Source: Thermococci archaeon
GTDB taxonomy: Archaea; Methanobacteriota_B; Thermococci; Methanofastidiosales; B48-G16
NCBI GenBank assembly: GCA_030668905.1
Contig: DAOVEQ010000001.1
Location: 1 to 23,170 of the forward strand
Direction: 5' to 3'
DNA: 23,170 bases
Shown: positions 6,581 to 13,735 of the stretch, piece after piece
Numbering within the stretch: the first letter of the stretch is position 1
How the letters are laid out: each line of letters begins with the position of its first letter
Translations under genes and position numbers: made by a program
Notes under the pieces: generated by a model
Database searches by the model: none
The model's input: the letters and a program-made list of their open reading frames with translations, nothing else
Told to the model about the DNA's origin: nothing

Positions 6581-7154
6581 AAAAATATCCATAAGAATCT
6601 CAAAGATTCTTTTAAAGACAGGGATAACACCTAATCATATCTCTATCATCACTTTTCTTATAGCATTGTCAGCTGCATTCATGTTTTTACGGGGAAATAT
6701 TATTTTGGGAGGTATTTTAACACAACTAACGTCTATAATAGATGGTGTTGATGGAGAGATAGCAAGAATGAAAAATATGCAAACAAATTTTGGGGCATAT
6801 TTTGATTCCATACTTGATAGATATGCCGATGCCCTGATTTTAAGTTCTATAACCATATCTCTGTATTTGGATCAGGAGGATTTCATAATAATATTGGTTG
6901 GTTTATTCGCGCTCATGGGAAGCCCGATGTCCATGCTTGGAAGAGAAAAATTTAAAGCACTGACAGGAAAAGAATACAGTTTTGAAAACGAAGGATTTTT
7001 GAAATATATCCCAATGACGAGAGATTTCAGATTGTTTATAATCTTTTTGTTCAGTTTAATAAACAGAGTTTATTATTCCTTGATAATAATAGCTGTTCTG
7101 ACAAATTTAAAGACGGTTTTGAGATTATTTATAGTAAAGAGGGCATTGAAATGA
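6531..7154 (+). CDS. Di-myo-inositol-1,3'-phosphate-1'-phosphate synthase (DIPPS), CDP-alcohol phosphotransferase family
   Basis: A 207-residue integral membrane protein. It contains a perfect CDP-alcohol phosphotransferase motif, D(x)2DG(x)2AR(x)8G(x)3D(x)3D, at D71, D74-G75, A78-R79, G88, D92 and D96, with hydrophobic helices around it. The N-terminal KPTDGIVSRHINRKIS (5-20) is, from memory, the linker-and-start region of the DIPPS half of fused archaeal IPCT-DIPPS proteins. It condenses CDP-inositol with inositol-1-phosphate to give phosphorylated di-myo-inositol phosphate. Translation from ATG 6531 is supported by AAGGGTG at 6520-6526. The first 50 bases overlap the IPCT gene in the +1 frame. 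Its stop overlaps the ATG of the next gene (ATGA). The family is certain; DIPP synthesis is strongly suggested by context. Confidence 0.83.
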   Translation: MNSSKPTDGIVSRHINRKISIRISKILLKTGITPNHISIITFLIALSAAFMFLRGNIILGGILTQLTSIIDGVDGEIARMKNMQTNFGAYFDSILDRYADALILSSITISLYLDQEDFIIILVGLFALMGSPMSMLGREKFKALTGKEYSFENEGFLKYIPMTRDFRLFIIFLFSLINRVYYSLIIIAVLTNLKTVLRLFIVKRALK

Positions 7155-7897
7155 TCGGGGCAAGCACATTGATCGATCTTCCTTTAAATAAATCCCTGGA
7201 AGGATTCAAAAAATTAGGGCTAGATTTTGCCGAGATAAGATCAGATCTAATTGAAGAAGAGATAAAATCCGAGTTTGAGTTTACTGTTGTGCATTCACCC
7301 ATCTTTGACATCAATTTAGCATCTTTAAATGATTTCATAAGAGAAGCGAGTCTGAAAACTCTAAAAAAAACATTGGATCTTGTGTATAAACAGGATATTG
7401 GAGTAAAAGGCTTTGTAGTGCACTGCGGTCATTTAACGCACGATCTTAACGAAAGTTATCTCAAAAGGGCACGGGTTTCTCTAAAAGACTCTCTTCAAGA
7501 GTTGATAGCAAAAGGAGAAGATTATGGAATATTAATCGGGATTGAGAACTCGCAGAAAAAAAGAGATAGGGTTTTGATTAAACATCCTGAGGATTGTATT
7601 GAAATAAAAGAAGAGATAAATTCTGATTTTTTGAAGTATGTATTTGATCTTGGGCATGCAAATACATGGGGAATTGATTTAAAAAGGGCTATAGATATCT
7701 TAGGAAAAGACCTGATCCTTCTTCATCTTCATGATAATTTTGGAGATGCAGACTCGCACTTGCCATTAGGAAAGGGGAATATAGAGTTCAGTATTATCAA
7801 AAATGAAAAAAGACCTATGACATTAGAAATGAAATCTTTCGAGGATTTAAAGATCAGCCTCAGATATTTAAATCTTTTAAGAGATACGTCTCCTTAG
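7151..7897 (+). CDS. Xylose isomerase-like TIM-barrel protein (sugar phosphate isomerase/epimerase family)
   Basis: This 248-residue soluble protein has the AP-endonuclease-2/xylose-isomerase TIM-barrel signature: VVHSP, FVVHCGHL, the metal-ligand glutamate in ILIGIEN, FDLGHAN, LLHLHDNFGDADSHLPLGKGNI and a terminal LEMKSFED strand. These carry the His/Asp/Glu residues that bind divalent metal in this family. It begins inside the stop of the DIPPS gene (ATGA), so it belongs to the solute operon. Relatives include inosose isomerase/dehydratase (IolI/IolE) and endonuclease IV; a role on an inositol derivative would fit the operon but is inference, as is a role in phosphate removal. Its last 38 bases overlap the end of the convergent GNAT-fusion gene, so both strands code there. 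Confidence 0.85.
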   Translation: MIGASTLIDLPLNKSLEGFKKLGLDFAEIRSDLIEEEIKSEFEFTVVHSPIFDINLASLNDFIREASLKTLKKTLDLVYKQDIGVKGFVVHCGHLTHDLNESYLKRARVSLKDSLQELIAKGEDYGILIGIENSQKKRDRVLIKHPEDCIEIKEEINSDFLKYVFDLGHANTWGIDLKRAIDILGKDLILLHLHDNFGDADSHLPLGKGNIEFSIIKNEKRPMTLEMKSFEDLKISLRYLNLLRDTSP

Positions 7898-10373
7898 CTT
7901 CTTCAAGGGTGTCGCACACCTTCAGGATAACTCTATTTTCCTTAGACTCATCTGGGAACAGAACTGCTTCTTTTTTTGTTGTGAAATGCATCCCGTGTTT
8001 TCCGAAAGACATGGCAGTAATATCTCCTACGCAGGTAATGAAGCGATCTTTGTCCTCTACACACGCCCAGTCTGTTTTTATCCAAAACTCGAAAAGTGTA
8101 CTTTTCCTGTTTTTTATTCCATTGTCCATATACCACAGTTTCGGATTCTGCACATTTAAAAAGATGCCGAACCCAAAGTAAATTTTTTGCGGATACGAAG
8201 CGTTATTTTTCAGTACAACCTTTGGGATTAATACGTCTCCTTTTTTTATATAAAAGCATTCTAAAGAGAGATTTTTTAACTTTTTAGTATTAACATTCGT
8301 GGAAAGCTTATATCTATCTTTTATTTTTTCCATCGTAAATTTTTCTTTTCTTAAAGGAAGTATTGGCCATTCTTTTTTAGATACTGTTGGAAATATTCCT
8401 CCATAAAATGGATTAAACCATATAAACTCTTTTGGAGTAGGGTATGTAGAGAATAATACTTCTTTTCCATCTTTCTTTAGACTGTAAACAGAACCAGCAT
8501 GTTCTGGCGATACTTTGAAATCTATATCTCCGTCAAACTTTGCCAGAACGATATCTTTTTCAAGGTCAAACTTATCTGTAGAGATCTTTATTTTTTTTCT
8601 TTGCAGTTTTTCAGGAATTTCAGAAAATTTTTTCTTAAATTCTTCATTGTATCCTAAAACAAAATTGTGTTCTCCATTGTATATCAATTTTCCTTCAATC
8701 TTTTTGTTTATCAGATTTTTTATCGATACTTCAAAATCAGTTTCTATAACTTTGGGATTTATCCCTATATCGAGCCAGTCTTTAATATCAGGACTCTCTC
8801 TCTTTAAATGAGAGAAAGTTACAGTGTTATCTTTTTCAAAGAGGATCTCGGATCGCCATCCAGATGTTTGAACTTTTTTGGAATTTTCCCATTCTATATG
8901 GAGAGTCTCATTCTTGTTTTTATACTGTATCCAGTTATCCTTTAATTTTTTAAAGGCTCCGAAATCGACTTCCGCACTGTTTACTTCTACTACTTTTTCA
9001 GCAGGTAATACCATCTTTTCAAAACTCTTTGGATTTGTCCTGAATTTTATGGGAATATCTGTTTTATATCCTACTTTTAAACAATCTTCAAGCTCAATTT
9101 CTTTTGAAAACTCTTCTATGTAAAATTTTACTTTTTTTCCTTCTATTACATAGTTAAATTTTGAATCTTTTATTTTTGAAGGAGGATATCCTATTATTCT
9201 TTCCTCTATTTCAAAAACTTTCTCATTATCATAAAAAGTTAGTTTCCCTCCTTTAAGATCCATTTTGCAGGAGAATTTGCTGTTATCGATATAAAATTTT
9301 TCATTCTCTCCGTGAACAAGAGAATCTTCGACATATCTCAGATATAATGTCTTTTCATCTATCTTTACAGGGTATATACCCTCTTTTGGAAACTCTACGT
9401 CTATTTTAACTCCTTTTTTCTCTCCCTTTTTAACACGAATTTTTTTCGAAAAAAGCTCTGATTCTATATTTATCTCTGAATCTTCTTTCTTATTTTCGAT
9501 TATGATATAAAGCTCCGATTTTTTCTTATTGAAATAGAGATTCTCAGGGTACGAAGAAACATTGATCTCTTTTTTAACAACTTTGCATTCTAATTTTATT
9601 GATTCTCCATTAGAAATTATGTACACGTATTCTTTCTCTTTTTTACTCTCTTTCTCAATATTTTTCTTTCCATCGATCTCTATTTTTTCGTCATCAAGAA
9701 TTATGTGTCCCCTAAAATCAAGATCAAGAATTATCTTGGAGTCTTTTGAGTACATCAAAGCTTTGAAATTCTTTTTTTCGATGCCACAAATGGATGAATT
9801 CTCAGAGTCTATATAGACTTTAAAATCTTTGAATTTGTAACTCCAGATTTTTTCTCCAAACTTTTCATATCCATCCTTTTTAACTTCTATCTTTTTCTGA
9901 AGCGAGTTGTACCAGTCCTTTTCTAGTTTTGCAACGAGAGGTATAAAACTGACCATATCCACGTCTGTATCGGGAATCCAGAAGAATCCACATTTCTTGT
10001 ATACAGGAACAGCTTTCATGTTTCCTGCCCATGTTCCCAGAGTTACTTTTTTGTATCCGAGTTCTATACTTTTTTCCACGCATTTTTTTACCAACTCTTT
10101 TCCAAATCCGCGTCCGTGATATAACGGATCAACATTTAGAAATCCAAGATACACAGTATCCTTGTCGTTTTCAATAAAAGTACAGATTCCAACTATTTTA
10201 TCATCTTCCTCTGCTAAATACCATTCTATGTATTTCGATTCATGATACCAGTCTAATATGTCTCTTTCATCTATTATTACTTCGTCTAAGCCAGTGGGCC
10301 ATCCTTCCTGGCTTCTCTTAAACATATCAACAACTTTTTTTGCATAATCATCAGTAAAGGAAATTAATTTCAT
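7860..10373 (-). CDS. Large protein: N-terminal GNAT acetyltransferase domain plus about 690 residues of unknown, beta-rich sequence
   Basis: An 837-residue protein, far longer than typical GNAT enzymes (150-200). Residues 1-145 form a complete GNAT domain: FLNVDPLYHGRGFGKELV (78-95) is the acetyl-CoA pyrophosphate loop (R/Q-x-x-G-x-G/A type) and GNMKAVPVYKKCGF (117-130) is motif B. From residue 150 on there is lysine- and glutamate-rich sequence with alternating hydrophobic residues suggesting many beta strands and no membrane helices. Around 625-665 the segment HAGSVYSLKKDGKEVLF with WFNPFYGGIFP recalls galactose-mutarotase-like beta-sandwich proteins, possibly carbohydrate-acting. There is no signal peptide. 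The gene has its own TATA box with leaderless spacing and converges with the solute operon. Acetyltransferase activity is likely; substrate and the role of the large part are unknown. No frame interruption is seen. Confidence 0.82.
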   Translation of the reverse strand: MKLISFTDDYAKKVVDMFKRSQEGWPTGLDEVIIDERDILDWYHESKYIEWYLAEEDDKIVGICTFIENDKDTVYLGFLNVDPLYHGRGFGKELVKKCVEKSIELGYKKVTLGTWAGNMKAVPVYKKCGFFWIPDTDVDMVSFIPLVAKLEKDWYNSLQKKIEVKKDGYEKFGEKIWSYKFKDFKVYIDSENSSICGIEKKNFKALMYSKDSKIILDLDFRGHIILDDEKIEIDGKKNIEKESKKEKEYVYIISNGESIKLECKVVKKEINVSSYPENLYFNKKKSELYIIIENKKEDSEINIESELFSKKIRVKKGEKKGVKIDVEFPKEGIYPVKIDEKTLYLRYVEDSLVHGENEKFYIDNSKFSCKMDLKGGKLTFYDNEKVFEIEERIIGYPPSKIKDSKFNYVIEGKKVKFYIEEFSKEIELEDCLKVGYKTDIPIKFRTNPKSFEKMVLPAEKVVEVNSAEVDFGAFKKLKDNWIQYKNKNETLHIEWENSKKVQTSGWRSEILFEKDNTVTFSHLKRESPDIKDWLDIGINPKVIETDFEVSIKNLINKKIEGKLIYNGEHNFVLGYNEEFKKKFSEIPEKLQRKKIKISTDKFDLEKDIVLAKFDGDIDFKVSPEHAGSVYSLKKDGKEVLFSTYPTPKEFIWFNPFYGGIFPTVSKKEWPILPLRKEKFTMEKIKDRYKLSTNVNTKKLKNLSLECFYIKKGDVLIPKVVLKNNASYPQKIYFGFGIFLNVQNPKLWYMDNGIKNRKSTLFEFWIKTDWACVEDKDRFITCVGDITAMSFGKHGMHFTTKKEAVLFPDESKENRVILKVCDTLEEAKETYLLKDLNI

Positions 10374-10396
10374 AGAGAAAGAGTAAGAAAGCTTTT

Positions 10397-10404
10397 TTTA
10401 TAAA
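10397..10404 (-). promoter_or_regulatory. TATA box of the GNAT-fusion gene
   Basis: TTTATAAA is centred 27 bases upstream of the minus-strand ATG at 10373. The transcript should start within a few bases of the start codon, and the pyrimidine-rich gap has no Shine-Dalgarno sequence, consistent with a leaderless message. Confidence 0.6.
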
Positions 10405-10470
10405 TGTTTTGCTATAACTCTGATACATTTATCATTGTCGTTGACAGATTGATACAAGAATTTAAAAATA

Positions 10471-10741
10471 ATGGAGATATATATCCATGTGAGTACCAGG
10501 AACTTAAGCAGGATTAAAAGTCAACTGTATAATTTTGGAGTTAGAACCAAGAAAGAGTAGGTATAAAAATGGTGAAGAAGTCAAACTATAAGGGTGTATA
10601 TCCAAACCAAGTTCATATATACCTCCAATATGGCAGAATATCGAACCCATTTCGGATATGAACGAGTTAAATGTGATTTTCGTCTCGAAAAGCTGGGTGA
10701 TAGAGAAGCGATGGTCGTTGAATAAGGTGGAAATGAAATGA
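10471..10741 (+). pseudogene. Probable decayed gene remnant or short ORFs upstream of the GNAT gene
   Basis: The 364-bp gap 10374-10737 has no intact gene but is not random-looking. From ATG 10471 a frame encodes 29 residues (MEIYIHVSTRNLSRIKSQLY start) and stops at 10558-10560; two more stops follow within 15 bases, and the same frame then stays open from 10576 to TAA 10723-10725. A different frame is open from 10508 to 10741 except for one TAA at 10589-10591, and its final TGA overlaps the ATG of the GNAT gene (ATGA), the spacing expected of a real upstream operon member. Its readable part includes GEEVKL before the stop and MNELNVIFVSKSWVIEKRW after it. I interpret this as a gene broken by point changes. 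Which frame was coding, and the original function, cannot be decided by eye. Confidence 0.3.
10562..10570 (+). promoter_or_regulatory. TATA-like element upstream of the GNAT gene
   Basis: TATAAAAAT here is identical to the AMP phosphorylase TATA box near the right end of the window. The expected transcription start is near 10590-10595. For the GNAT gene that leaves a leader of about 145 bases, unusually long for this window. A GTG at 10594 begins a 43-codon frame (to 10725) that would be nearly leaderless from this promoter. Confidence 0.35.
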
Positions 10742-11412
10742 GCGTGAAGTTTATAGCTGATAAAACGGTAAGCTCTCCAGTTGAAATTATTGACGTGACT
10801 GAAGATCCTGAATACGAGCGATTCCTCTACAGATGTATCCTTCATAGTAAGAACGCCTGGACACGCGCATCTTACAGGAAGCATAAGCTACGCCGTGAGT
10901 ATTTAGAGTTTGTGATTCCCAGGGGTTTTCGCAAGAAGGTTCTGTTCTATAAGGGGGATCATGTCGGCATGATCGAGTATGTGCCCGCGGAAGTCTCCGA
11001 CTATCCTATTATCGGTGATAATGTTATTGTGATGAATTGTATTTGGGTTCATAAGAGGGGTCAGGGGCACAACTTTGGAAAACGATTAATCGCACATATG
11101 ATGGAGGATAAGAAGGAGGCTGCTGGTTTTGCCACTTTAGGTTTAGAAAATCATTGGACTGCGTGGATGAAGAAAAGAGAGATGGAGTGGCTAGGTTTCA
11201 AATCCGTGAAGTCAGTTAAATTGATGCACAAGAGGAAACATGAGGGAAGATGCTTCACGATACACCTCATGTGGATGCCAGCAAATGAAAATGCAAAGCC
11301 GCCTACATGGGACGAATCCAGACTTTTGGAAGGTACGCACTTTTGTGAATATCACCCGCTCTATCATGGGAGATATGGTTGTGAGGGACTGAAGGAAATC
11401 TTTGAAAAATGA
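10738..11412 (+). CDS. GNAT-family N-acetyltransferase
   Basis: This 224-residue soluble protein has a GNAT core. NVIVMNCIWVHKRGQGHNFGKRL (95-117 region) contains strand 4 and the acetyl-CoA pyrophosphate loop, with the R-G-Q-G-H-N-F-G-K pattern typical of a group of archaeal and bacterial standalone acetyltransferases; an EWLGF segment near 150 matches the usual motif-B Y/W-x-x-x-GF ending. The C-terminal 40 residues include several His, Cys and Trp residues (HFCEYHPLYHG). ATG 10738 has an AAGGTGG ribosome site. Composition is unusual for the region: G+C is near 45 percent and about a third of the arginines use CGN, while the RPA genes nearby use AGA/AGG almost exclusively. That suggests transfer from another organism. 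Its acceptor substrate is unknown. Confidence 0.85.
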   Translation: MSVKFIADKTVSSPVEIIDVTEDPEYERFLYRCILHSKNAWTRASYRKHKLRREYLEFVIPRGFRKKVLFYKGDHVGMIEYVPAEVSDYPIIGDNVIVMNCIWVHKRGQGHNFGKRLIAHMMEDKKEAAGFATLGLENHWTAWMKKREMEWLGFKSVKSVKLMHKRKHEGRCFTIHLMWMPANENAKPPTWDESRLLEGTHFCEYHPLYHGRYGCEGLKEIFEK

Positions 11413-11483
11413 ATTTAACAACGTGTTTGCAATGCTTCGCTAAATGCCTTCGGCACTTCATAAGCACACAAAACATTATATGC
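11413..11483. repeat. Imperfect palindromic hairpin element directly after the GNAT gene
   Basis: Starting one base after the GNAT stop, this element folds into a long imperfect hairpin capped by TGCC-TTCG-GGCA type pairing (TGCCTTCGGCA at 11445-11455, a stable cUUCGg loop). The flanking arms GTGTTTGC (11423-11430) and GCACACA (11464-11470) pair imperfectly. The left edge, ATTTAAC at 11413-11419, fits the RYYYAAC half-site of integron attC sites, but the right edge (ACATTATATG) does not give the required GTT core. It could be a transcription terminator, a REP-like or cassette-end element. Only one copy is seen in this window. Confidence 0.45.
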
Positions 11484-11510
11484 AATTCTGATCCTCTCGA
11501 GAGAAAAAGA

Positions 11511-11520
11511 TATAATAATA
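11511..11520 (+). promoter_or_regulatory. TATA box of the racemase gene
   Basis: TATAATAATA is centred about 42 bases before the ATG at 11557. The expected start is near 11540, leaving a short leader that carries the GAGGAG ribosome site at 11544-11549. Confidence 0.5.
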
Positions 11521-11556
11521 AACATTTTATCTACTTATTGTATGAGGAGATAAAGG

Positions 11557-12270
11557 ATGAAAAAAACTAAACATATCGGGATAGTTGCGTGTAGCGCAGA
11601 AGGAGCATCTCTCTGTTATCGAACAATCTGCATAGAAGGAGCACATTTTATGGGGAGACATGCACATCCTGAAGTTACCGTGCATACATTTCCCCTGAGT
11701 AAATATATGAGATACATAGATGTCGGCGATTGGAAAGGTGTAGCTGATTTAATGCTGTCTTCAGCGAATAACGTGGCAAAAGTTGGAGCAGATTTCGCGA
11801 TATGTCCTGACAATACAATCCATCAGGCATTTGACCTTGTCGTTAAGAAATCACCAATTCCATGGCTTCATATTGCTGAGGAAGTTGCGGCTGAGGCAAA
11901 ACGTCGAGACTATAAATGTCTTGGAGTTTTAGGCACGCGCTATCTAATGGAGAGTTCGGTGTATCCTGATAAACTTACTACTATGGACGTTGAGTACAGG
12001 ATCCCCGAGGAGAAGGATCGAAAGTGCATTAATACGATTATTTTTGATGAACTTGTTTACGGCAATTTTACCCCGGAAGCTCGTTCATATTTTAAGGAGG
12101 TAATCGACAGATTAAAAAACCAGGATTGCGACGCTGTTGTTCTCGGCTGTACTGAGATACCATTGTTAATAACTCAGGAAGATTCACCCCTGCCAACATT
12201 GGATTCGACACGGTTATTGGCAAGGGCTGCTTTGAGAAGAGCAGTCGAGACCGATAATCGATTTCATTAA
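11557..12270 (+). CDS. Aspartate/glutamate racemase family protein
   Basis: This 237-residue soluble protein belongs to the Asp/Glu/hydantoin racemase family, which inverts amino-acid stereochemistry without a cofactor by two cysteines on opposite faces of the substrate. Both cysteines are present in standard context: CPDNTIHQ (C83) and VVLGCTEIPLL (C198). The opening IGIVACSAEGASLCYRTI and the GVLGTRYLMESSVY block also match. The length is normal. It most likely acts on aspartate, though glutamate or a related substrate is possible. ATG 11557 has a GAGGAG site. About half of its arginines use CGN codons, unlike the flanking lplA, KaiC and RPA genes, so it may have arrived together with the upstream GNAT gene. 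It converges with lplA with a 20-base gap. Confidence 0.9.
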   Translation: MKKTKHIGIVACSAEGASLCYRTICIEGAHFMGRHAHPEVTVHTFPLSKYMRYIDVGDWKGVADLMLSSANNVAKVGADFAICPDNTIHQAFDLVVKKSPIPWLHIAEEVAAEAKRRDYKCLGVLGTRYLMESSVYPDKLTTMDVEYRIPEEKDRKCINTIIFDELVYGNFTPEARSYFKEVIDRLKNQDCDAVVLGCTEIPLLITQEDSPLPTLDSTRLLARAALRRAVETDNRFH

Positions 12271-12290
12271 CGTCAAAAAGATAATGCAAA

Positions 12291-13040
12291 TCATCTCACA
12301 AAAAGCCATTCTTTACTTGCATATTTTTCCCGCAGTTTGGAAAGCAGTTCCTTTTCATGATTATTTATTACTCCCTTTTCAAGATCGAATTTTGAAGAAA
12401 ATCCAAACTCCAGAGCTTCTATAACTTCTTTTTCAGATACTTTTCTATTTAAAGCCTTTTCAAGAGTTATTACTCTTTCTTCGGCACTTTTAAGCATTTT
12501 ATCTCTTATTTTCTCATCAGATATCTTCAAAACAGAAAAAAGAGTTTTCAGGCTTGTAGAGTACATGAATGTACCGTGCTGCAAGATCACTCCTTTTTTT
12601 CGGGTCTGTGCAGAGCCTGATATCTTTTTTCCATTTATAAGAACATCATTTATAGGTGAGAATCTTCCTTCTATTCCAAAATATTCAAGAGATTTTACCA
12701 AACAGAAACATACCTCTTCGTAGCTTTTTTCTATACTATGCCCGAAATCTTCTTCTTTTAGAATGATAGAGTACGTAATTTCTCCAGTATAATCGTGAAA
12801 AACAGCGCCTCCCCCCGTTATCCTTCTTACACACTCTATCCTGTATTCTTTACATCTTTTTAGGTCAATTTCCTGTTCAGCTGACTGGAAATATCCTATT
12901 GAAACGCATGAAGGTTTGAACCTGTACAGCCTAAATGTATTTTCTCCTTTTCCATCAATTAGCGAGAGCATTATAGCTTCGTCTAAGGACATCTGATAAG
13001 CGCCATCTCTTTCTATAACAGGGATGTACCGCAGTTTCAT
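12291..13040 (-). CDS. lplA: Lipoate-protein ligase A family protein
   Basis: This 249-residue BPL/LplA-fold protein attaches lipoate or octanoate to the lysine of lipoyl domains. RRITGGGAVFHD (72-83) is the lipoyl-AMP/phosphate loop, and NDVLINGKKISGSAQTRK (131-148) carries the catalytic lysine just before ISGSA (K139). LQHGTFMYS is the next conserved strand. The C-terminal residues LREKYASKEWLFVR match the usual end of LplA catalytic domains. It lacks the large LplA accessory domain; in archaea that half (LplB) is often a separate gene, and none is seen here, so an octanoyltransferase or amidotransferase role is an alternative. Its ATG overlaps the stop of the KaiC-like gene (ATGA), making it the last gene of a three-gene operon. 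Confidence 0.88.
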   Translation of the reverse strand: MKLRYIPVIERDGAYQMSLDEAIMLSLIDGKGENTFRLYRFKPSCVSIGYFQSAEQEIDLKRCKEYRIECVRRITGGGAVFHDYTGEITYSIILKEEDFGHSIEKSYEEVCFCLVKSLEYFGIEGRFSPINDVLINGKKISGSAQTRKKGVILQHGTFMYSTSLKTLFSVLKISDEKIRDKMLKSAEERVITLEKALNRKVSEKEVIEALEFGFSSKFDLEKGVINNHEKELLSKLREKYASKEWLFVR

Positions 13041-13735
13041 ATAATAAAGTCTTCAGAGTATACTTTTAAGCCTTCTGGTGTGATTTCTATAGTTTTTGTC
13101 TTTGTAGAATGATCCACTCCTCTCATCTTTCGAATTTCTATGCCCCTGATTCTCGCTGCGCCCTTTTTTTTGTAGTATAAAGAGATTATCCCCTGGAATA
13201 TGTATCCTCCTACGCCGTAGTCCGAGTTTTCCTCTTCCGCATCTGTGAGTTCAGAAATTACTAAAGACGTACATTCTAACTCTCTTAGTAGCGTTGAAAG
13301 CTTCAGGATCTTTTTTCTACTTTCTTTTTCTCTTAATCCCGCAGTAAGTACAGAAAGGGAGTCTATTACCATCCTTTTGGCATTTATATCTGAAACGGCC
13401 CTTTGAATTGTATTTATAAGATTGTCGATGTCGATATCTGCTTCTTCTATTTTCAGTGGGATCGGTGGAGTTATTGTCCTGAATTTGTTTTCCATTTCAA
13501 ACTTTTTTAGATCCCAGCCGAAATTTAGATAGTCCTCGTATAAATCTTCTGAATCTTCCTCTAGGCTTATGAGAATTCCATTTTCAGAGTTTTGTATGCC
13601 TTCCATCAAGAACTCAACACCCAATGTACTTTTACCAGTACCTGTAGCGCCTGTGATTAAAATTGTTCTTCCTTCAGGTATTCCGCCGTTCAGCATCTCG
13701 TCCAATCCAGGGATTCCTGTTTTTATGATATTCAT
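13037..13735 (-). CDS. KaiC-like RecA-superfamily ATPase (single domain)
   Basis: This 232-residue protein has one KaiC/RadA-type domain. GIPGLDEMLNGGIPEGRT (7-24) is the characteristic KaiC start, GATGTGKST (29-37) is Walker A, SLEED (57-61) supplies the catalytic glutamates, and RMVIDSLSVL (121-130) is Walker B. The RGIEIRKMRGVDHS block near the C-terminus is the KaiC arginine/lysine-finger region used between subunits, so a ring or hexamer is plausible. Archaeal single-domain KaiC-like proteins are widespread and mostly uncharacterised; they are thought to act in signalling or in control of partner proteins. It overlaps both neighbours by four bases, linking it to the TrmB regulator upstream and the lipoate ligase downstream. 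Its role with them is unknown. Confidence 0.88.
   Translation of the reverse strand: MNIIKTGIPGLDEMLNGGIPEGRTILITGATGTGKSTLGVEFLMEGIQNSENGILISLEEDSEDLYEDYLNFGWDLKKFEMENKFRTITPPIPLKIEEADIDIDNLINTIQRAVSDINAKRMVIDSLSVLTAGLREKESRKKILKLSTLLRELECTSLVISELTDAEEENSDYGVGGYIFQGIISLYYKKKGAARIRGIEIRKMRGVDHSTKTKTIEITPEGLKVYSEDFII

Noticed and set aside
10504..10884. 126-codon minus-strand ORF upstream of and into the GNAT gene
   Set aside because: It runs through the start of the supported GNAT gene in antisense, has no ribosome site or TATA box in place, and shows no recognisable motif.
11413..11483. Calling the hairpin a true integron attC site
   Set aside because: The right edge lacks the GTTRRRY core needed for recombination, and no integrase is in the window.
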